NCBI RefSeq assembly: GCF_000720185.1 | Contig: NZ_JOIY01000022.1 | Span: forward strand, 1-64,000 | DNA length: 64,000 bases | Origin: Streptomyces sp. NRRL S-340 | GTDB taxonomy: Bacteria > Actinomycetota > Actinomycetes > Streptomycetales > Streptomycetaceae | Direction of reading: 5' to 3' | In this document: in pieces, positions 8,222-16,510 of the stretch | How the letters are laid out: the number at the start of each line of letters is the position of its first letter | Position numbering within the stretch: position 1 is the first letter of the stretch | Program-made: the position numbers and the translations under genes | Notes under the pieces: generated by a model | Database searches by the model: none | The model's input: only the letters and a program-made list of their open reading frames with translations | Told to the model about the DNA's origin: nothing

Positions 8222-9808
8222 ATGCAGAATTCGGTGTACCAGTCCTCGCGTTATGTCCGCACCCTGCGTGCCGCGGGTGACCAGGATTTCACGTCTTTCG
8301 GGGGACGCCTCAATTCCTTTGAGGGCGACGAGCGGACGATGGCCTTTCATTCGCTGTACGGGAATGCGCGGCTCGTCGACAAGGACGTCGTCGACCTCCT
8401 GAAGGACGCCTCCCAGGGCCTCAGCGTGGAGCGGCTGAGGGAGCGGCTCGACGACGACTCGCTGCGCGACCTCGTGGAGGCGCGCTTCCTGGTCGAGGCC
8501 GGCCACGACGAGGCCCGGGAGATCGACCGCCTGCTCGAGAGCCGTCAGGAGGCGCTGGGCACCGGGGTCTTCCACTCCTCCATCCAGCTCGTGCTCACCA
8601 ACGCCTGCAACTTCTCCTGTCAGGGCTGCTTCGCGTACAACTTCGACGGCGGTGTGCAGGAGCGCAACACCTCCGGCGAGTCGGTGAAGCCCGGCCCCGT
8701 CCTCGTGGAGCTGCGCCGTTCCCGCGAGGACGGGACCGGCCCGGTCCGCCAGGACTCCGGGCCCACCCTGGCGAGCGGCGACTGGAACCACGGCTCGGAC
8801 AGCGCCCGCAACCCCTCGATGCACATGTCCCGCGAGGTGGCCGAGAAGACGATCAAGGAAGCCATCGCCCTGCGCAAGGCCAACGGCGGCGGCCACCTCA
8901 CCGTCTCCTTCTTCGGCGGCGAGCCCACCCTGGCCCGGGGGACGATCCTGCACGTGCTGCGCACCTTCGGCGACAGCCACGACGGGGTCACCCTCTCCTA
9001 CGACCTGACGAGCAACGGCTCCCGCATCGACGACGAACTGCTGGCGGCCCTGGCCGAGCACCGGGTCGACACCACGGTCTCCATCGACTACCTGGTGCCG
9101 GAGACCGGCGAGTTCCGCGGCGGGCAGCAGCAGCGCACCCCGTGGCCGGTGGTCCGCAAGGCGATCCTCGACATGAAGGCCGCGGGCGTCCCGGTCAGCA
9201 TCACCACGGTCCTGTCCCAGTACACCTGGGACAAGTGGGGCACCCCGCTGATCGACTTCGTCGCCGAGGCGGGCCTGGACACCCTGGACGTCATCGTCTC
9301 CTTCCAGGCCAAGGAATTCTTCCAGCAGCACAGCCCGCACGACGTGGCGCAGCGGCTGCTGGCCGCCGTCGACTACGGGCGCGAGCGCGGCGTCCAGCTC
9401 AGCGGCTACTGGTACCAGACCTTCCAGATGATCATCGACGAGGCCAAATGGGCCGAGCAGGCCGACTACAAGACGTGTCCGGCGGTCGGCCGGCAGCTCT
9501 CCATCGAACCCAACGGCAGCGTCTTCGCCTGCAAGGCCACCGCCCGGGTGCTGGGCACCATCGACGACTGGCGGGGCATCTTCGCCTCCCCGGCCTACCA
9601 GGACTACGGGATGCGCGCCTACACCAACGGGCCGGGCTGCCAGGGCTGCGAGCTGCAGGGCACCTGCTCGGGCGGTTCGGCGGGCGCGCTGGAGGAGGAG
9701 AACGGCTCGATCCAGGTGATGTCGCCCGGCTACTGCGCCTACATGCGCGAGGTGGTGCAGGGCCTCCTGGAGCGGCACCACGCGCAGAGCCTCGCCGCGC
9801 TGTCGTGA
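8222..9808 (+). CDS. Radical SAM/SPASM peptide maturase
   Basis: 528 residues. The N-terminal about 110 residues include a small winged-helix-like block (LYGNARLVDKDVVDLL...ARFLVEAG) reminiscent of PqqD-type peptide recognition. CNFSCQGC (C129, C133, C136) is the radical SAM [4Fe-4S] motif and FFGGEP (about 230-235) the SAM-binding motif. The C-terminal SPASM domain has Cys at 419, 437, 473, 476, 482 and 505, binding auxiliary clusters; the usual Cys of the CX3C step is Ser486. About 55-60 residues (about 143-200) are inserted between the cluster motif and the next helix, which is unusual. The likely role is C-C or C-S crosslinking of the adjacent precursor. ATG 8222 follows GGGAG at a workable distance. 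Confidence 0.92.
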   Translation: MQNSVYQSSRYVRTLRAAGDQDFTSFGGRLNSFEGDERTMAFHSLYGNARLVDKDVVDLLKDASQGLSVERLRERLDDDSLRDLVEARFLVEAGHDEAREIDRLLESRQEALGTGVFHSSIQLVLTNACNFSCQGCFAYNFDGGVQERNTSGESVKPGPVLVELRRSREDGTGPVRQDSGPTLASGDWNHGSDSARNPSMHMSREVAEKTIKEAIALRKANGGGHLTVSFFGGEPTLARGTILHVLRTFGDSHDGVTLSYDLTSNGSRIDDELLAALAEHRVDTTVSIDYLVPETGEFRGGQQQRTPWPVVRKAILDMKAAGVPVSITTVLSQYTWDKWGTPLIDFVAEAGLDTLDVIVSFQAKEFFQQHSPHDVAQRLLAAVDYGRERGVQLSGYWYQTFQMIIDEAKWAEQADYKTCPAVGRQLSIEPNGSVFACKATARVLGTIDDWRGIFASPAYQDYGMRAYTNGPGCQGCELQGTCSGGSAGALEEENGSIQVMSPGYCAYMREVVQGLLERHHAQSLAALS

Positions 9809-9902
9809 GCGCGCCCCCGCGCACGTCCCCGGCGTCCCGCGCACCGCGGGCCGCCGCTCCACGGGTGAGCCCGCGGCCGGCAGAGGAAGGGTGACTGGTT
9901 CC

Positions 9903-11789
9903 ATGGCAACGATCGGGATGCACTTCGGCCACGACGCGGGCGCCGCCCTGACCGACGCGGACGGCTACCGGATCATCGAGGCGGAGCGCCGCCTGCGGCT
10001 GCGCCACGTGTGCGGCGGCAACGACGGATTCCGGCAGGCGGCGGCCGGCTGGCTGGCGGAACTGCGCGAGCGGGCGGCGAGCCCGGTGACCCGGGTCGCG
10101 GTGGCCGACTGGTACACCCCCGTGTGCCGGGTCCTGCCCCCGGCGCTGGTCGAGCTGGTCAACGAGGACGCACGCTGGACGGCCACGGGCGGCACCGGGC
10201 TCGCCGACGCGGTGACCCGCGTGCTCAAACCCGTCGACTGGCCGCTCGCCGAAGGGCTGGGCGACATCACGCTCGTCGCCGTCCGCCACCACTACGCGCA
10301 CGCCGCCCTCGCCTACTACACCTCCGGTGCCCGCAAGGCCCTCGTACTGGCACTCGACGGGACCGGCAACTACGCCGAGTGCGGCATGGTCTGCCTCGGC
10401 GACGGCGACCAGCTCACCCCCGTCATGTCGTTCACCAACCGCGGCGGCCCGCGCTTCGGCCTGGTCTACGAGGCGCTGGCCCGGCGGGTGCACGGCAGCC
10501 AGTTCGACACCGGCAAACTGCTCGGCCTGGCGGCCACCGGCGACAGCGACCCCTCCCTGCTGCCGGTGCTGCGCGCCATGCTGGTCCCGCAGTCCACCCG
10601 GCGCGCCTCACCCGACCTGTACGAACAACTGGACGAGGACCGCCTGACCGGCTCGGCGCTGCGCTACGCCGACACCTGGTGGGAGTACGACCCGGTCAGC
10701 GGCGGCTACCTGGACGTGGGCCTGGCCGACTCCTCGGACGACGACGTGGTGCACTCCTTCGGGTCCGTGTTCCCCGACGAGATCCGCACCCCGGACGGCC
10801 GGACGACCCCGGTGGGGACCTCACCCGACGAGCGGGTCTGCCGGGATCTCGCCGCCACCCTGCAGTCCGCCGTGGAGCGGGACCTCACCCGGCTGGCGAC
10901 CGGAATCAGCCGCCGCTTCCCCAGCTACTCCACGCTCTGCTACGCGGGCGGCTGCGCGCTCAACATCACCGCGAACAGCTGCCTCGCCGAGTCCGGCCAG
11001 TTCACCCGCGTGTCCGTCCCGACCTGCTGCGACGACTCGGGCATCGCGCTCGGCGCGGCCCTGGCCGCCGCGGAACCCTCCGACCGTCCGGCTCTGGCCG
11101 GCCGCTCCGGATGGGCGCGACTGGCCTACGCAGGACCGCAGTTGGAGGGAGTCGACGATCCGCCGCAGGGGGAAGCGGACCGGCCGGGCGGCGGGCTCGC
11201 CACGCGGCTGAGCGCTCTCGGCCGGACCGCGCGCGAAGCCGCCGACGACGACGAACTGGTGCGGACGGTCGCGGACCTGCTGGCGGGGCGGCGCTGCGTG
11301 GCCTGGCTGGACGGCGGCATGGAGACGGGGCCCAGGGCGCTCGGGCACCGCTCGCTGCTGGTGTCGGCGCACTGGAACGGCGCCCGACGGCACGTGTCCC
11401 AGACCATCAAGGGACGCGAATGGTTCCGGCCGGTCGCCCCGATCTGCCCGCAGGAGGTCGCGGACCGCTACTTCACCGGCCCCCTGGACCACACCGAGAG
11501 CATGCTGTTCGCGGTGAGGGTACGGCCGCAGGAGGCCCACCGGCTCGCCGAGGCACGGCACATCGACGGCACGGCCCGCCTGCAGACCGTACGGCGCGAC
11601 ACGCACCCCCTGCTGCACCGGCTGTGCCACGCGGTCGGCGACCTGACCGGGCTGCCCGTCCTCATCAACACCAGCGCCAACGCGGGCGGCAGGCCCATCC
11701 TCAACCACCTCGACCAGGCCCTGGAACTGCTCGCGGAGACGGAGCTGGACGCCGTGGTGCTGCCCGGGCGCCGGCTGATCGTCGAGTGA
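9903..11789 (+). CDS. Carbamoyltransferase, NodU/TobZ family (first copy)
   Basis: 628 residues, two-domain family. The N-terminal Kae1-like domain has HHYAHAAL (129-136), the metal-binding histidines that help form carbamoyl-adenylate. The C-terminal carbamoyltransferase domain shows GPRALGHRS, FRPVAPICPQE and LINTSANAGG. These enzymes transfer a carbamoyl group from carbamoyl phosphate via carbamoyl-AMP to a hydroxyl of a small molecule. It is diverged from the second copy at 16511: for example SANAGG replaces the usual SFNVRGEP. ATG 9903 gives the family's normal N-terminus (MATIGMHFGHDAGAAL); a GTG at 9891 immediately after AGAGGAAGG is possible. Context suggests tailoring of the peptide product. 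Confidence 0.88.
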   Translation: MATIGMHFGHDAGAALTDADGYRIIEAERRLRLRHVCGGNDGFRQAAAGWLAELRERAASPVTRVAVADWYTPVCRVLPPALVELVNEDARWTATGGTGLADAVTRVLKPVDWPLAEGLGDITLVAVRHHYAHAALAYYTSGARKALVLALDGTGNYAECGMVCLGDGDQLTPVMSFTNRGGPRFGLVYEALARRVHGSQFDTGKLLGLAATGDSDPSLLPVLRAMLVPQSTRRASPDLYEQLDEDRLTGSALRYADTWWEYDPVSGGYLDVGLADSSDDDVVHSFGSVFPDEIRTPDGRTTPVGTSPDERVCRDLAATLQSAVERDLTRLATGISRRFPSYSTLCYAGGCALNITANSCLAESGQFTRVSVPTCCDDSGIALGAALAAAEPSDRPALAGRSGWARLAYAGPQLEGVDDPPQGEADRPGGGLATRLSALGRTAREAADDDELVRTVADLLAGRRCVAWLDGGMETGPRALGHRSLLVSAHWNGARRHVSQTIKGREWFRPVAPICPQEVADRYFTGPLDHTESMLFAVRVRPQEAHRLAEARHIDGTARLQTVRRDTHPLLHRLCHAVGDLTGLPVLINTSANAGGRPILNHLDQALELLAETELDAVVLPGRRLIVE

Positions 11790-11801
11790 TCCCCGGCCCC
11801 G

Positions 11802-11825
11802 CCGCCCGCCCCCGCCGGCGGGCGG
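11802..11825 (+). terminator. Hairpin after first carbamoyltransferase
   Basis: CCGCCCGCC (11802-11810) pairs perfectly with GGCGGGCGG (11817-11825) over a 6-nt loop. There is no T tract. It separates the carbamoyltransferase gene from the oxygenase operon and may attenuate readthrough. Confidence 0.5.
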
Positions 11826-11904
11826 CGATCGGCCGAAAACGGCGGTGTCCGTTCCGGCCCGCCCACCCGATCCTGTACAGGCGTCCTTCCCCTGGAGAGT
11901 GCAC

Positions 11905-12807
11905 GTGCCCGCCACCCAACTGCGCGACATCCGCAAGACACAGCCGCTGCGTGTCCTGTCCCCCGCCGACTGGGCCCAGTGGACCGAACAAGGCTATGTG
12001 ATCGTCCGTCAGGCGGTGGCGCCCGAGACGGTCGCCGCGCTCACCGACGGGCTGCGCTCCTTCCTCGACATGAGCCCGGACGACCCCTCGACCTGGACCT
12101 CCCCGCACACCGGCAACGACCGGCTGCCCGGCCACAGCGGACTGGTCGAGATGTACAACCACCAGGCCCAGTGGGACGCGCGCCAGACACCGCGGGTGTA
12201 CGAGGCGTTCACCGACATCTGGGACCAGGACGAGCTGTGGGTGACCATCGACTTCGCCAACGTCAACCCGCCCAACCGGGGTGAGCGGGCCTTCGGCGGC
12301 TTCGTCCACTGGGACGTGGACACCTCCGCCGACCCGCTGCCGGTGAGCTGCCAGGCGGTCCTCTCCCTCACGGCGGGCGACGAGGAGATCGGCGGCTTCC
12401 AGTGCGTGCCGGAGATCTTCGCCGAGTGGGAGAAGTGGGTGAGCCGGCAGCCCGCCGACCGGGACCCGTTCACCCCGGACATCACCGGCTACTCGATCAC
12501 CACGCCCGAGGTCGCGCCCGGCGACCTGATCATCTTCAACAGCCTGCTCCCGCACGGCGTGCACCCGAACGTCTCCGAGCGGCGGGTGCGCATGGCGCAG
12601 TACCTGACCATGGCGCCCGCCTGGGAGGAGAACGCCGAGCTGTGCGAGGCCCGGGTGCGGTTCTGGCGCGACCGCGTCCCGCCGCACCCCCCGGAGGGCG
12701 GCGTGCGCAAGGAGGAGGCGGAGCTGTACGGCCCGGCGCGGCTGACGGAGCTGGGGGAGCGGCTGCTCGGGCTGCGCGCGTGGCACGGAGGGAGCGTAGT
12801 TGGCTAG
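11905..12807 (+). CDS. Fe(II)/2-oxoglutarate dioxygenase, phytanoyl-CoA hydroxylase (PhyH) type
   Basis: 300 residues. The double-stranded beta-helix iron ligands are visible: HWD (H135, D137) and the distal LLPHGVHP (H217), followed by an Arg-rich strand (ERRVRMAQY) that would hold 2-oxoglutarate. The N-terminal GYVIVRQAV is typical of PhyH proteins. It should hydroxylate, or otherwise oxidise, an unactivated carbon. In this cluster it could create the hydroxyl that a carbamoyltransferase then modifies, which is inference. I chose GTG 11905, 7 nt after GGAG, over GTG 11899, which is too close. It is the first gene of a compact operon; its end overlaps the MFS gene by 8 nt. Confidence 0.88.
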   Translation: MPATQLRDIRKTQPLRVLSPADWAQWTEQGYVIVRQAVAPETVAALTDGLRSFLDMSPDDPSTWTSPHTGNDRLPGHSGLVEMYNHQAQWDARQTPRVYEAFTDIWDQDELWVTIDFANVNPPNRGERAFGGFVHWDVDTSADPLPVSCQAVLSLTAGDEEIGGFQCVPEIFAEWEKWVSRQPADRDPFTPDITGYSITTPEVAPGDLIIFNSLLPHGVHPNVSERRVRMAQYLTMAPAWEENAELCEARVRFWRDRVPPHPPEGGVRKEEAELYGPARLTELGERLLGLRAWHGGSVVG

Positions 12808-14338
12808 CACCACGTCGCCGGGGACCCGCACGGCGGGACGGACGGACCTGGGCCGTCCGTTCCGCTGGCTGTGGGCCTCGGCAGCGGCCTCCAACGCGGG
12901 CGACGGCATCACCCGGACGCTGCTGCCCCTGCTGGTGGTCGCGCACCACCCCGACCCGGCGGCGGTCGCCGGCCTGACCGCCGTGAACATGCTTCCCTGG
13001 CTGCTCTTCGCGCTGCCGGCGGGCGTCCTGGTGGACCGGACGGACCGGCGGCGCATCGTGCTCGCCAGCAACGTGGTCCGGGCGGCGGCGCTCGCCGCGG
13101 CGGCCCTGCTGCTCGCACGGGACCGGCCGCTGGGCCTGCTGTACGCGCTGGCGTTCGTCCTCGGCATCGCCGAGACGCTGGCGGACACCGCCGCCCCCGC
13201 GATGCTGCCGCGCCTGGTCGAGGAACGGCACCTGGAACGGGCCAACGGGCGGCTGTCGGCGGCCCAGATCGTGCTCAACGAGACGGCCGGACCGCCCGTG
13301 GCGGGTCTCCTCGCCGGACTGACGGCCGCGGCGGCACTGGCCGCCGGGGGAGCGCTGTACGCGCTCGCCGCGCTGCTCCTGCTGGGCCTCGCCCCGCTCG
13401 CCCGGCCGGGCCGCGGGCCGGCGCCGGAGCGGACGAGCGGGCCGGCGACGCCCTCCGCCGGGCCGCCCTCGGCGCAGCCGCCTTCCACGGGACCGGCACC
13501 TGAAGGGCGGGCCGCGGCAGGACCGGCCGCAGAGGGGCGGCCCCTCCACGGGCCGGCCGGCGAGGGGCGGCCCGCCGAGAGGCCGGCCGGCGAGGGACCG
13601 GTCACCGAACGGCCGGCCGGCGCGGGGCCGGCCACCGAGGGTCCGGCCGCCCGCGCGGCGGACCCCGGCGCGCGCCGCGGTGTGCTCGCGGACATCCGCG
13701 AGGGCGTCGCCTTCGTGCTGCGCCACCGCACCCTGCGGCTCACGCTGGCCGCGAGCGCCCTGTACGGCCTGGTCTTCTCCGCCACCTTCTCGATGCTCGT
13801 CCTGCTCAGCGACCGCACCCTGGGGCTGAGCGGCACCGGGTACGGGCTGCTGCTGACCGCCGGGTCGCTGGGCGCCGTCGGGGGCAGCTGGCTGGCGCCC
13901 CGGGCCGCCGACCGGCTGCCCACCGTCCGGCTCGCCCGCTGGTCCCTGGTGGCCTCCGGAGCCGCGTACGCCCTGCTGGGAGCGGCGCCGAACCCCGCGC
14001 TCGCCGCCGTGGCGCTGGCCGCGAACGGCGTCTTCATGATGGGCTGGAACATCCCCGTGATGTCCCTGCGCCAGCGGCTGACCCCGGAGCACCTCCAGGG
14101 CCGCGTGATGAGCGTGTCGCGGCTGTGCGCCTGGGGGACGATGCCCGTCGGCGCCCTCCTCGGCGGGCTGCTCGCCGAGATCCTGTCCGTGCCGGCGGTG
14201 TTCGTCGTCTGCGGCGCGGTCCTGGCCGCGGGCGCCCTGCTGCTGCTCGCCCCGCTGCGCGAGACCCCGGCCGGCCCCGGGAACGCGCCCCCGCGTCCAC
14301 CTTCCGAACCGCACACCGATCTTCCCGACAAGGGGTGA
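12800..14338 (+). CDS. MFS transporter (probable product exporter)
   Basis: 512 residues with about 12 hydrophobic segments in two halves. A long hydrophilic linker (about residues 205-290) rich in Pro, Gly, Ala and Glu lies between helices 6 and 7, built from degenerate GPAxEGR-like repeats. The LADRTDRRR-like loop between helices 2 and 3 (VLVDRTDRRRIV) is the MFS motif. It begins with a TTG at 12800, preceded by GGAGGGAG and overlapping the oxygenase stop by 8 nt, so translation is coupled. In the cluster it is the only transporter and so is the likely exporter or self-resistance pump. Confidence 0.88.
   Translation: MASTTSPGTRTAGRTDLGRPFRWLWASAAASNAGDGITRTLLPLLVVAHHPDPAAVAGLTAVNMLPWLLFALPAGVLVDRTDRRRIVLASNVVRAAALAAAALLLARDRPLGLLYALAFVLGIAETLADTAAPAMLPRLVEERHLERANGRLSAAQIVLNETAGPPVAGLLAGLTAAAALAAGGALYALAALLLLGLAPLARPGRGPAPERTSGPATPSAGPPSAQPPSTGPAPEGRAAAGPAAEGRPLHGPAGEGRPAERPAGEGPVTERPAGAGPATEGPAARAADPGARRGVLADIREGVAFVLRHRTLRLTLAASALYGLVFSATFSMLVLLSDRTLGLSGTGYGLLLTAGSLGAVGGSWLAPRAADRLPTVRLARWSLVASGAAYALLGAAPNPALAAVALAANGVFMMGWNIPVMSLRQRLTPEHLQGRVMSVSRLCAWGTMPVGALLGGLLAEILSVPAVFVVCGAVLAAGALLLLAPLRETPAGPGNAPPRPPSEPHTDLPDKG
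13430..13660 (+). repeat. Degenerate in-frame repeats encoding the MFS linker
   Basis: Repeated GC-only blocks (variants of gggccggccggcgaggggcgg) encode a GPA-x-EGR/ERPAGEG-type low-complexity linker between the two halves of the transporter. The linker is longer than in most 12-helix MFS proteins and probably varies between strains by slippage. Confidence 0.65.
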
Positions 14339-14341
14339 CCA

Positions 14342-15277
14342 TTGGACACACAGCTCTACGACACGGTGATCGTCGGAGGCGGCCCGGCCGGCCTGAACGG
14401 AGCCCTGTACCTGGGCCGTTCACGCCGCCGCGTGCTGCTGATCGACTCCGGCGACGCGCGCAACATGGCGGCGGGCGTCATGCACAACGTGCTGACCAAC
14501 GACGGCGCGAGCATCGCCGACTTCCGTGCCCGCTCCCGCGCGCAGCTCACCGGGTACGACGTGTCGTTCCGTGACGACGAGGTGGTGTCCGCGTCCGGTG
14601 AGGGCGACCACGTGGTGGTCACCACGAAGGAGTCCGGCACCTTCCGCGCCCGCACCCTGCTGTACGCGGCGGGCGTGCGCTCCCTCCTGCCCCCCGTCCC
14701 GGGCATCGCGGAACTGTGGGGCACGTCCGTGTTCGAGTGCCCGTACTGCCACGCGTGGGAGGTCCGCGACCGCACCCTCGCCGTGTACGGCGGCAAAGTG
14801 CCCAGCGAGTGCCTGGCCTCGACCCTCACGGTGTGGTCCGACGACATCACCTACCTCTCCGACCGGCGCGAACTGCCCGAGGACGAACGGGACCGGCTCA
14901 CCGCCGCCGGGGTGCCGGTCCGCACGGAGAAGGTGGCGGGACTCGAACCGCACCCCGAGGGCGTACGCGTCCTGTTCGAGGACGGCGCCGGCGCGAGCTA
15001 CGGCGCCCTCTTCCTCCACCTCGACATCGAGCCCCGGGTGGAGCCCCTGCGCCCCTGGATCGACGCCCCGGACCTGGAGTCGCTGCAGACCGACGACCGG
15101 GGCCGCACCAGCGTCCCGCGCCTGTACGTGGCGGGCGACCTGGGACGCACCATGCACCAGGCGGCGATGGCCGCGGCCAGTGGCGGGCTGGCGGGCATGG
15201 CCGTCAACGCCGACCTGATCCGCGAGGACCGGCCCGGCTCCCTGCCCGCGCCGCCGCCCCCCGCCCCGGCGCCCTGA
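14342..15277 (+). CDS. FAD-dependent thioredoxin-reductase-like dithiol oxidase
   Basis: 311 residues. The N-terminal GGGPAG (12-17) binds FAD, ECPYCHAWE supplies a redox CxxC (C133, C136) with an adjacent His137, and the C-terminal LYVAGDLGRTMHQAAMAAASGG binds FAD. The CxxC-His arrangement is that of the GliT/HlmI/DepH group, which closes disulfides in natural products with oxygen, rather than of true thioredoxin reductase. Start is a TTG at 14342 after AAGGGG, 3 nt past the MFS stop, so it is translationally coupled. In this cluster it may oxidise a thiol of the product (the precursor has one Cys) or make an intermolecular disulfide. A general thiol-redox role is also possible. Confidence 0.85.
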   Translation: MDTQLYDTVIVGGGPAGLNGALYLGRSRRRVLLIDSGDARNMAAGVMHNVLTNDGASIADFRARSRAQLTGYDVSFRDDEVVSASGEGDHVVVTTKESGTFRARTLLYAAGVRSLLPPVPGIAELWGTSVFECPYCHAWEVRDRTLAVYGGKVPSECLASTLTVWSDDITYLSDRRELPEDERDRLTAAGVPVRTEKVAGLEPHPEGVRVLFEDGAGASYGALFLHLDIEPRVEPLRPWIDAPDLESLQTDDRGRTSVPRLYVAGDLGRTMHQAAMAAASGGLAGMAVNADLIREDRPGSLPAPPPPAPAP

Positions 15278-15331
15278 ACGGTTGCCCGCAGTCCGTCCTC
15301 CACCGCGCCCACCGACGGGAGCACCGCAGCG

Positions 15332-16249
15332 ATGACGTCACCCCGCGCCCAGTACACCCCGCACATGGAGCACTACACCTTCGTCCTGGAGGACCAGCCC
15401 TATCTGGGGTACTTCCAGTACGGCGGCGAGAAGACCCCCGTCTACACCACCGACCGGCACGGCTTCCGGGTCACGCCCGGCCCCGGCGGGCAGCGGGCCA
15501 CGGTCGGCGACGACCGGCCCGAGGGCCCCGTGCGGGTGCTGGCGGGCAGTTCCGCCGTGTTCGGCGTGGGCGCCACCGGGGACGCCGCCACCGTCTCAGC
15601 GCGCCTGTGGAACGCGTACGCGCCCCGCCTGCCGTGGCTCAACTTCGCCGGCCAGAGCCACAACTCGGTCCAGGAGCTGCTGCTGTTCACCCTGTTCCAG
15701 CACGAACTGCCGCCCGTCGCGGACATCGTGCTGCTGTCCGGGGTGAACAACCTGGTGCTCAGCAGGCTCCCCGAGGAGAAACAGGGCCGCCACGGCGCCT
15801 TCTTCGACTGCGGTCCCGCCCCGGAGGTCGTACCCCCGCCGGACCGGCGCGTCGCGCACGCCACAGAGCTGACGCTACGTCACCTCAGTGCCTGGAAACT
15901 GCTCGCCGACGGGCTCGGGGCACGGCTGACGTTCGCCCTTCAGCCGCTCGCGCCCTGGGTGCGCGAGGAACCGCTGCCGCGCGAGAGACTCCTCTTCGAG
16001 GAACTGGACGAGGTGTCCAACTTCCGCCGGTTCCACAACGACATCTCCACCATGGCGGTCGGCCGTTCCTACGCGGACCGGCTCGCCGCCGGCTGCGCCG
16101 CCCTGGACGTGCCGTTCCTGGACATGAACGTGGCGCTGGGCGAGGCCGCCGCTGCGGAGGACTGGCTGTTCATCGACCGGGTGCACTGCACGGACCTGGG
16201 CTACGACCTGGTGGCCCGGCAGCTGGCCGACCGCCTGGACCTCGCATGA
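15332..16249 (+). CDS. SGNH/GDSL-type hydrolase
   Basis: 305 residues. GSSAVFGVGATG carries the nucleophilic Ser at about 73 (block I), LNFAGQSHNS the Gly block, LSGVNNL the GxN block, and DRVHCTDLGYD the Asp282/His285 pair. The fold and the GFRV-then-GSSxVFGVGAT spacing resemble proteins that I recall being annotated as inducer of phenazine A and found beside carbamoyltransferases in other bacteria. It could be an O-acyl esterase or acyltransferase acting on the product. No signal peptide is visible. ATG 15332 has GGGAG 10 nt upstream. The stop overlaps the next small gene as ATGA. Confidence 0.82.
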   Translation: MTSPRAQYTPHMEHYTFVLEDQPYLGYFQYGGEKTPVYTTDRHGFRVTPGPGGQRATVGDDRPEGPVRVLAGSSAVFGVGATGDAATVSARLWNAYAPRLPWLNFAGQSHNSVQELLLFTLFQHELPPVADIVLLSGVNNLVLSRLPEEKQGRHGAFFDCGPAPEVVPPPDRRVAHATELTLRHLSAWKLLADGLGARLTFALQPLAPWVREEPLPRERLLFEELDEVSNFRRFHNDISTMAVGRSYADRLAAGCAALDVPFLDMNVALGEAAAAEDWLFIDRVHCTDLGYDLVARQLADRLDLA

Positions 16250-16509
16250 GGAGCCCCCGGCCCGGCGACGGAGAGGAGCACGGGGCGGCCCCGGCCCCGG
16301 CGGCCCGCCGCCTCGCAACCTGGCTGCGCGCCCGCGGCCGTGCCGAGCGGCCCGCCGACGCCCCGGACACCGGCGGCCCGGCGGCCCCCGAAGAGCCCCC
16401 GGCCGCCCCCGCGGCGGACCCCGCGGCCGGGCCGCCCCCGCCCCCGCCGCCGCGGTCCCGGCTGCGCCCGCAGCCCGAAGACGACGCGTCCGTCTACCCG
16501 CTGTTCTGA
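16246..16509 (+). CDS. Small Pro/Ala-rich protein ending in YPLF
   Basis: 87 residues, starting at an ATG that overlaps the SGNH stop (ATGA) and ending one base before the next ATG. This arrangement strongly supports translation. The first 40 residues are Arg/Ala-rich and possibly amphipathic (RRLATWLRARGRAER); the middle is Pro/Ala-rich. The C-terminus is acidic then aromatic (PEDDASVYPLF). The DUF5989/SxtK-like small proteins of carbamoyltransferase modules end in a comparable Y-x-L-F, so this may be a diverged counterpart, which is a weak, memory-based comparison. An alternative is a second precursor-like peptide with a C-terminal aromatic core. No function is known. Confidence 0.6.
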   Translation: MRSPRPGDGEEHGAAPAPAARRLATWLRARGRAERPADAPDTGGPAAPEEPPAAPAADPAAGPPPPPPPRSRLRPQPEDDASVYPLF

Positions 16510-16510
16510 C

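Noticed and set aside
11845..11904. Longer N-terminus for the PhyH oxygenase
   Set aside because: The upstream start lacks a ribosome-binding site, and the extra residues are Pro-rich and fall in a hairpin/promoter region.
14342..15277. Housekeeping thioredoxin reductase
   Set aside because: CPYCH motif with adjacent His, TTG start coupled to a metabolite exporter and no thioredoxin gene nearby fit a natural-product dithiol oxidase better, though the possibility is kept open in the entry.
14716..16245. Open frame upstream of and continuous with the YPLF small protein
   Set aside because: It runs out of frame through the flavoprotein and SGNH genes. Only the part from the ATG at 16246 has its own coupled start.
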